Assembly (NCBI GenBank): GCA_023313575.1
Contig: JAJTTP010000016.1
Coordinates: forward strand, 682,001-746,000
DNA length: 64,000 bases
From: Eutypella sp. D-1
Taxonomy: Eukaryota; Ascomycota; Sordariomycetes; Xylariales; Diatrypaceae
Reading direction: 5' to 3'
Positions within the stretch are counted from its first letter, which is position 1, and every line of letters begins with the position of its first letter. Of the stretch, positions 58,690 to 64,000 are shown piece after piece. The notes under the pieces were generated by a model that saw only the letters and a list, made by a program, of their open reading frames with translations, did not search any database and was not told the origin of the DNA. The position numbers were made by a program, and so were the translations under genes.

Positions 58690-59045
58690 GGCAAGGGGGA
58701 CGGGGGGCGGAGTGGAATATTTTTACATAAATAAGAGAAGTCCTCCCGCCTATCAACGTAAGTTCCTAAATATTTACCACCAGCGACAAGAGTCTCAGAT
58801 ACTCTTCCACAGTACGTTGGGGCGTGGAAAAACGTTCTCTTTGCGCACCCCCCTTCCCCCGGCCCGGTTGGATTCGAGGGAAATAGAATATAATAGCCCT
58901 CGAAGTTCACTATCGTTAAGGCAGGAGGTAAACATGAGTCGGGATAAGTAGAGTAATCGAGGTAAGTAACGGGAATCTAGCGGAGATCGGGGGTGGATTA
59001 AGCCAGTTTGTGGCTGGTTATTCATATCAGTCCCCCCCGTAACAC
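58690..59045 (-). repeat. dispersed repeat, copy R1
   Basis: Shares with R3 the blocks GTCCTCCCGCC, GTAAGTTCCTAAATAT, GGATTCGAGGGAAATA, GTAGAGTAATC and GGTTATTCATATCA-like ends, in the same order. Between the second and third blocks it has only about 85 bases where R3 has nearly 580. Confidence 0.75.
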
Positions 59046-59564
59046 ATCCGACGCGAATGGAGGTCCCGGACATCAATGACACTCGAGGATTCCGGGGCGG
59101 TGTCCAAATAGACCTACCTCATCGGTCATGGCCCAGGCCTGGGAGAGGACTGCAAATGACGCGAAGAAGTGGAAACACTTGGAATAGCGATTTATATTTC
59201 GGTTGAGAGGCAAGATGAACCCTGACGCGGGTTTTTGGTAACCACCCCGTTCGATTGTTCCGCGGGAATATAGGTTAGGTCGGCGGCACCTTCCGCACTC
59301 TGCTTCTTCTGAGTCGAAGCCACACGCTCCCGGCCCTCTGGGGCTCTCATTTAGACGGGTCTTCCCCTTCTTTTTGAGACGTAGCCAGTCCACAGAACCC
59401 GCCTCTTTATCTATGATAAATTCCTGCGGTGTCCGGGGCCCGATGTCTCTCGGATGTCGATATCTGGGAGGCAGAGATCAATGGCCGCACATTGGACCAA
59501 TGTGTCGGGGCGTCTAACAAGACAGAACTAGGTTTCAACCCGTCAGGCAAGGCGGGGCGGGACA

Positions 59565-59680
59565 TAGGCCGGGCTGAGTAGAGTAATCAAGGTAGGCGGC
59601 GGAAATATGGCGGAGACCGGGGTGTGCTAAGCCAGTCTGTGTCTGGTTATTCGTATCACTTCTCCTAATGAGATATCTGC
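59565..59680 (-). repeat. dispersed repeat, copy R2 (partial)
   Basis: Only the end section is present: GTAGAGTAATCAAGGTA at 59578, then GGTGTGCTAAGCCAGTCTG and GGTTATTCGTATCACTTC, ending near ATGAGATATCTGCAAG. It is closely similar to R1 and R3. Confidence 0.75.
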
Positions 59681-62114
59681 AAGGGACAGCCGTGTGGCCC
59701 GGCGGTAAGTAGTAAGAGACCCCCTTCCCATCCTCGATAATTCGCCCTTGCAGGCCCCTCGTCAGAGCCGCGATGCCAAGGTAGATATTTAACGTGGCCA
59801 TCTTGGCTTGGTCCGAAAGAGGATACATCTTGGAAAGGTATCAAGGATTACCTACAGTGAGATTATCTTTAGGATTGGTGTCGTCCATTGATGGGAGTTG
59901 TGTGGCTAATAGGGCTTTTCCGCACGAATCTGCGCCCCCCTCCCATCTTAACAGACATGACATAACGGCTGACCCGGCGGAGAAGACTGACTCCGGGGCT
60001 AATTCGAGGTTAGGGGCGTATGTCTTGCCCAAGTGAAAGTAGAAAGGTCCCGGTAAGGTTGAGTTAAGCTCTCCGAACAAAGGGAGGAGTCTTCATAGCT
60101 TAACAAGTATCGTCTAACGAAAGCGTCCTTAATTGGAAGGGATGAGCGGGTGCGTGGGCGGGCACTGTAAGAACGGTTGAGTAGTGATACCGATTATCCA
60201 AGAAAGACCTCAGTTTGCTACGAGAATGAGGACTGAATCACTACATTGTTCTAGTTGCTCTATCTTAAGAAGATCCCCCCCGCTCAGAGGGGCTACACTA
60301 CACATAGAGACGTCGTCCATGACCTTTTCCCCCAGGAAAGGACGTTCTTGTGTAAGTAACAATTTGCGGCTCCCTCCTCGAAGAAAAGATGTAATCATGC
60401 GCCCTCATCATGATTTATCCGCCAGCGAAATTGATAGATAGATACCTGATCCTCGCATCGGCGGCCGGCGCCGGCGAAGTCTGCGGCATACCTGGGCGTC
60501 ATGTTGGGTATAGATAGGCGTCGGAGGGTGTCGAAGTCGTAACTATTGTCGTGGTTGGTTTTCGGTATGTTGAGTATGGATATGAATATGGATATGGGCG
60601 TCAAGGGTTTGAAGCCCGTAGGGGCGACCCTAGTCCGTGGTATTAAGACGGTCCTACCAGGCTCATACTGTGACTGTAGAGCTTAGATTCTACAACATCA
60701 TTACCACCATTAATACCAACTTCTTGGAATCACTTGGTGATGAGAGTGGGATACGATTAAGCCACAACGACGGGCGGATAAGAAAACCACGAGAATGGCC
60801 ACGATGGCCCAAATGCACTGAAATCAATTTGTCTTTTCCCCTTCTCTATTCGTCGATAAAAAAAAAGATACCAAACAGCAACACCGCCAAGCAATCTACC
60901 ACCTACGCGGTCGCTCAACAGTCCAACAGGACCTCTACACGAGGCGTGCCCGTGTGCCGCCTGATGGATGGAAGGGTATGAGGCAGGTGGTCGGGTGCGT
61001 TGTCGACTGGCTGCTCGGGGAGTCGCATTGGACCGGCCCCAGCTAAAGCGACGTGGAGCTGCAGGTTCTCCTCGCGGAGCTCTCCTGCTTCCGCGGCGTC
61101 GGGGTTTCCGTGCGCGGGTTGGCCAATTTCCATTCGTACGCCAGTATCGAAGGTCTCCAACGATGCGAGGGGCGGCCCTGGGTTGTCTCAACGGCCGGGA
61201 TGCAATCACCTCGCCACGAGGGCTCACTGGCTGATCCCGGATCGGGCCGGACTGCCCAACAACCAGCCGCTAGGACAACTTCATTCATTCGGTGACCGGC
61301 CAAGGACGTCGATGTGGGGCATTGTTGAGGTTGTGTTGCAGCGCCTGCATGATGTTGACCCAAGGCTCGTCCTGACGAGAGAGTGTGTGGTATCAGATAA
61401 CCAGCGATCTCGATATCTTGGGCGCGGCCGCTCAGCCTTGCCGTCCTGGGTGAAACACGGTTAGTGAAACTGAGTTTGGTGCCCGAGATGGCAGAAGAGA
61501 AGAGAAGTGCTCTCCAGAAGTACCGAGGGATCCGCGGTCGGAGATGACAATACGTGGGATATTACCCCAGTCGAGGAGGAGGAGGAGGAGGAGTGGGCGA
61601 AGCTGCATCTGTAGCTGAGATCTCCCCTGGGTGTGGTTGGCGTAAGATGTGATGACTATTTTTCTAGCAGGGCTTTTTTAATAACTATATATATATCGGT
61701 CCTTTAAATACCCCCCCCCCCCCCCCAATTTTATATATAGCCCCCTTTCGATGTAAAGATGGCACTCTCATCTGAACTTCGCTGGTGATATCCTCGCAGC
61801 TTTTGCATATTAGTAACTGATCGAGACACACCCTTAGAGGCAATTGCTGATTAGAATTGGTTGGTTGTCTTCCACAGTAAATGTCTCAGCTTCGGGGCAT
61901 CGAATTACCGTATTGGCTCTCTCTCTCCTGACACAAGAATATCAACTTTGTTTCTTCCTTCCTACCACTCATCTCCCGTATAAGTAAGTACGTTCGGCCA
62001 ACGGGATTTCATCCGGTTCTGTCTTTTACCAAGATAAGATGCGCAGCAGGCAAGCCCCCTTCCTTCCGTCTTCCGCCGACGAACGTTGATCAGCACAGCT
62101 GAGGCTATGATCGT

Positions 62115-62946
62115 AAGTAGTGGGGGGGGGGGGGATATTTTCATATAAATAGAAGTAGTCCTCCCGCCCATTAATGTAAGTTCCTAAATATCTACCATCG
62201 CGCACTCCTCCCAGCGCGGCGGGGCGGCGGAGATCTTATCCATAGCCACCTGGTCCTCTTTAGCCCGTCCGATACACAGCTGGGCGCCGATAAATATGCA
62301 GCAGTCGAAGCTGCACGAGTTCGCCTTCCAAGCAGGGCCCCGCGACAGTCTCGTCGCCTCGTTGGCGGCGTCCGCGCCGCAAGTCGGATCAACATCCATG
62401 GGGCGGTTAACCCGAATGGTAGGTAAGAGGTGGACTTGGTCTCCGTCCAGATTATAAAAATAACCAACTCTGTCGGCCATTTTAACTGGCGAGCGTTTAT
62501 AAAGCTCCTTGCCTTTCTCGACAAGGTCCGAAACGGTCACATTGAGGCCGCCGACGATCGTTTAGGCGTCGTCCACTGAACTCGGGCACCGTTCCGCAGG
62601 CCACACCTTTAGTAGACTGGGTTGGTCAGCATCAGTTGTGTCCACGAGACAGAGGACATACTATTGAGTGTTGGCCGGAGCCGCCTCTGACCCCACGAAG
62701 AACCCGATACGCACACCACCCCTCCCCCCCCTCCCCCCGCGGGGCGCGCCCCCCGGTCGGATTCGAGGGAAATATAATATAACGACCTCGCCGCAGTTCA
62801 GCATCCTCAGGGCGAGCAGTGGCAGTGGGTTGGGATGAAGTAGAGTAATCAAGGTACACAGCGGAAATCTGGAGGGGTAAGGAGTGTACTAAGCCAATCC
62901 GCGAGTGATTATTCATATCACTTCCCCCCTATGAGATATCTATAAG
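62115..62946 (-). repeat. dispersed repeat, copy R3 (longest)
   Basis: Contains all blocks shared with R1 and ends with ATGAGATATCTATAAG like R2. An open stretch of about 125 codons on the minus strand lies between the blocks. Copies differ by point changes of all types, so this family does not show strong RIP. True ends are not determined. Confidence 0.75.
62184..62564 (-). pseudogene. coding fragment of unknown family inside repeat R3
   Basis: About 125 open codons on the minus strand with protein-like composition. They include VSDLVEKGKELYKRSPVKMA, RVGYFYNLDGDQVHLLP and ANSCSFDCCIFIGAQLCIGR. The open stretch starts just after a stop and has no ATG until the Met of KMADRV, so it is likely an internal exon or a broken gene. 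The N-S-C-x-x-D string is loosely like the start of cysteine-protease/USP-like domains, but this is only a hint. The final codons run into GTAGATATTTAG, which could be an intron donor or simply a stop. Confidence 0.35.
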
Positions 62947-64000
62947 TACGGGATGGGGATAAACTCATACTAAAGTGCAAGAACAAGACGTTCTCAAAAG
63001 GGGCTTCGGCCGACAACCCCTGAGGACAGGCTTTTCGAATGTCGCTGCCGAGTTTGGACATAACGGGAGGGAGGAGTTGTGGCTTACTTAGGCCAGAGGC
63101 TAGGAATCGAGTCTGGCGAAGCGTGGTTTCTTTGAAAGGCGCTGATAATCTCTACCTGGCGTTATTCAGCATCAGGACGGGGAGACGGGTGGCTGAGGCG
63201 GTGGTTGTAGCAGCCTACATATTTCAGGACGGCGAACGGCTCCGGGTTCGTATTGGAAATTGTGTGCGATGTTTTCAGGCCCAACGCAGGCTGGAGTTAG
63301 TCAGTCAGCCGATATGTCCCTGTCTACTGATCCACGCCGCTGCTGCACACTTAGCCTGGAAAACCAAATGCATCCGGAGCTTGTTCTCTCGGGGCGTGAT
63401 GTCGTGATACCCCCCCTAAGATCTGGCGGCGGGCGGCTACAGTAAGCTTCAGTTCGAAACTAAGAAAAAGAGTTATGGCCGGCTACGTAAGGAAGGGAAG
63501 GGTTAGCGAGTTGTTGACGACGCCGAGTTCCTTCTCGTTCACAGCCAGACGGTCTCTAAAACTTTTTTCGTTCGTTAAAACTAATCCGAGCCTTCGCGGG
63601 GGGTTATGACAAAAGCCATCCCATCCCATTGCTGGCTCAAAGTGGGTAGGGTAGGTGTTTTAGGGGGCAGTTGGTTCTTCAATACATTTTTGTTGGGGCA
63701 ACGCCGCGCTTTTACGCCCCTTTTCTATTCGGTTCGGGATCTGATGATGGGTTCCTTCCACGTTCATGGCGGCCCGGTATGGTATATGACAGCATCGAGA
63801 AAACCTAAACCCGACCCCGGGGCTCTCGGGGGGTATTGGTATTGGGTTTTCGTTTTTCGGGGGGAGGTTTGAAGCGAGGCACCGCAATGCCCCTGGAATC
63901 GTCTAGAATTTGTTGTTGTATATTCACCAAGTTCTCGGGAAAACAACCCCCTTTATCGAACAAATATGCCCTACTCTACTTGGTTGGGAACACCTTGCCT

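Larger units (their letters stand above)
57969..64000. other. gene-poor right end with dispersed repeats and coding fragments
   Basis: 3' flank of the Fmp46-like gene, then about 5.6 kb without a recognisable gene. Contains three copies of a dispersed repeat (listed separately), a C run at about 61710-61727, a G run at about 62120-62132 and GC-rich open stretches at 60.9-61.4 kb. In the latter, minus-strand text such as ELREENLQLHVALAG looks leucine-zipper-like but has no basic region or consistent frame. At 63.0-63.45 kb overlapping open frames carry Cys pairs (RIGNCVRC) without a recognisable domain. The composition is normal, so this is not RIP-decayed. The window ends without a gene boundary in view. 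Confidence 0.5.

Noticed and set aside
60757..61464. Overlapping GC-rich ORFs on both strands, one with a leucine-zipper-like string
   Set aside because: No basic region, no consistent frame and no splice-supported extension; too weak to call a transcription factor.

Overview
The window is nuclear DNA of a filamentous ascomycete (Pezizomycotina, most likely a Sordariomycete). Genes are intron-poor, with short GT..AG introns that mostly show CTAAC-like branch sites. The products are typically fungal (Ivy1-like BAR protein, Cbp4, DUF7704, Fmp46/DUF1687, Nup53). A 13-kb AT-rich block shows the CpA-to-TpA decay expected of repeat-induced point mutation (RIP). There are no operons; genes lie on both strands, separated by long, simple-repeat-rich spacers.

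Layout. 1-5.7 kb: no supportable gene. 5.7-31.5 kb: gene-bearing arm with mitochondrial D-lactate dehydrogenase (DLD1, +), ribosomal protein eS4 (RPS4, -), a two-Myb telobox-type DNA-binding protein (-), a DUF7704 membrane protein (+), a CFIm68/CPSF6-like RRM protein (-), Sec61 gamma (SSS1, +), a LEC14B/DCAF11-like WD40 protein (-), a SET-domain methyltransferase of the SETD3/LSMT type (+), the bc1 assembly factor CBP4 (-) and a 2-oxoglutarate/Fe(II) dioxygenase (+). A GC-normal fossil of a Ty3/gypsy reverse transcriptase lies at 8.6-8.9 kb. 34-47.3 kb: a RIP-degraded island of nested chromodomain Ty3/gypsy retrotransposons with six recognisable LTRs in two subfamilies. A ~159-bp repeat sits on both edges. 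47.8-58 kb: a second gene-bearing arm with a class-1 sugar bisphosphatase of the sedoheptulose-bisphosphatase type (-), an Ivy1-like protein (+), Nup53 (-) and a Fmp46-like thioredoxin-fold protein (+). 58-64 kb: gene-poor sequence with a three-copy dispersed repeat and coding fragments.

The host genes are mostly housekeeping (respiration, translation, secretion, mRNA 3'-end processing, nuclear pore, vacuole/TORC1) and do not form a biosynthetic cluster. The most informative structure is the retrotransposon island: its LTRs, target-site duplications and internal breakpoints allow a partial order of insertions and recombinations to be read. I found no convincing new defence or biosynthetic system. 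All functional calls rest on reading motifs by eye; no database search was possible.
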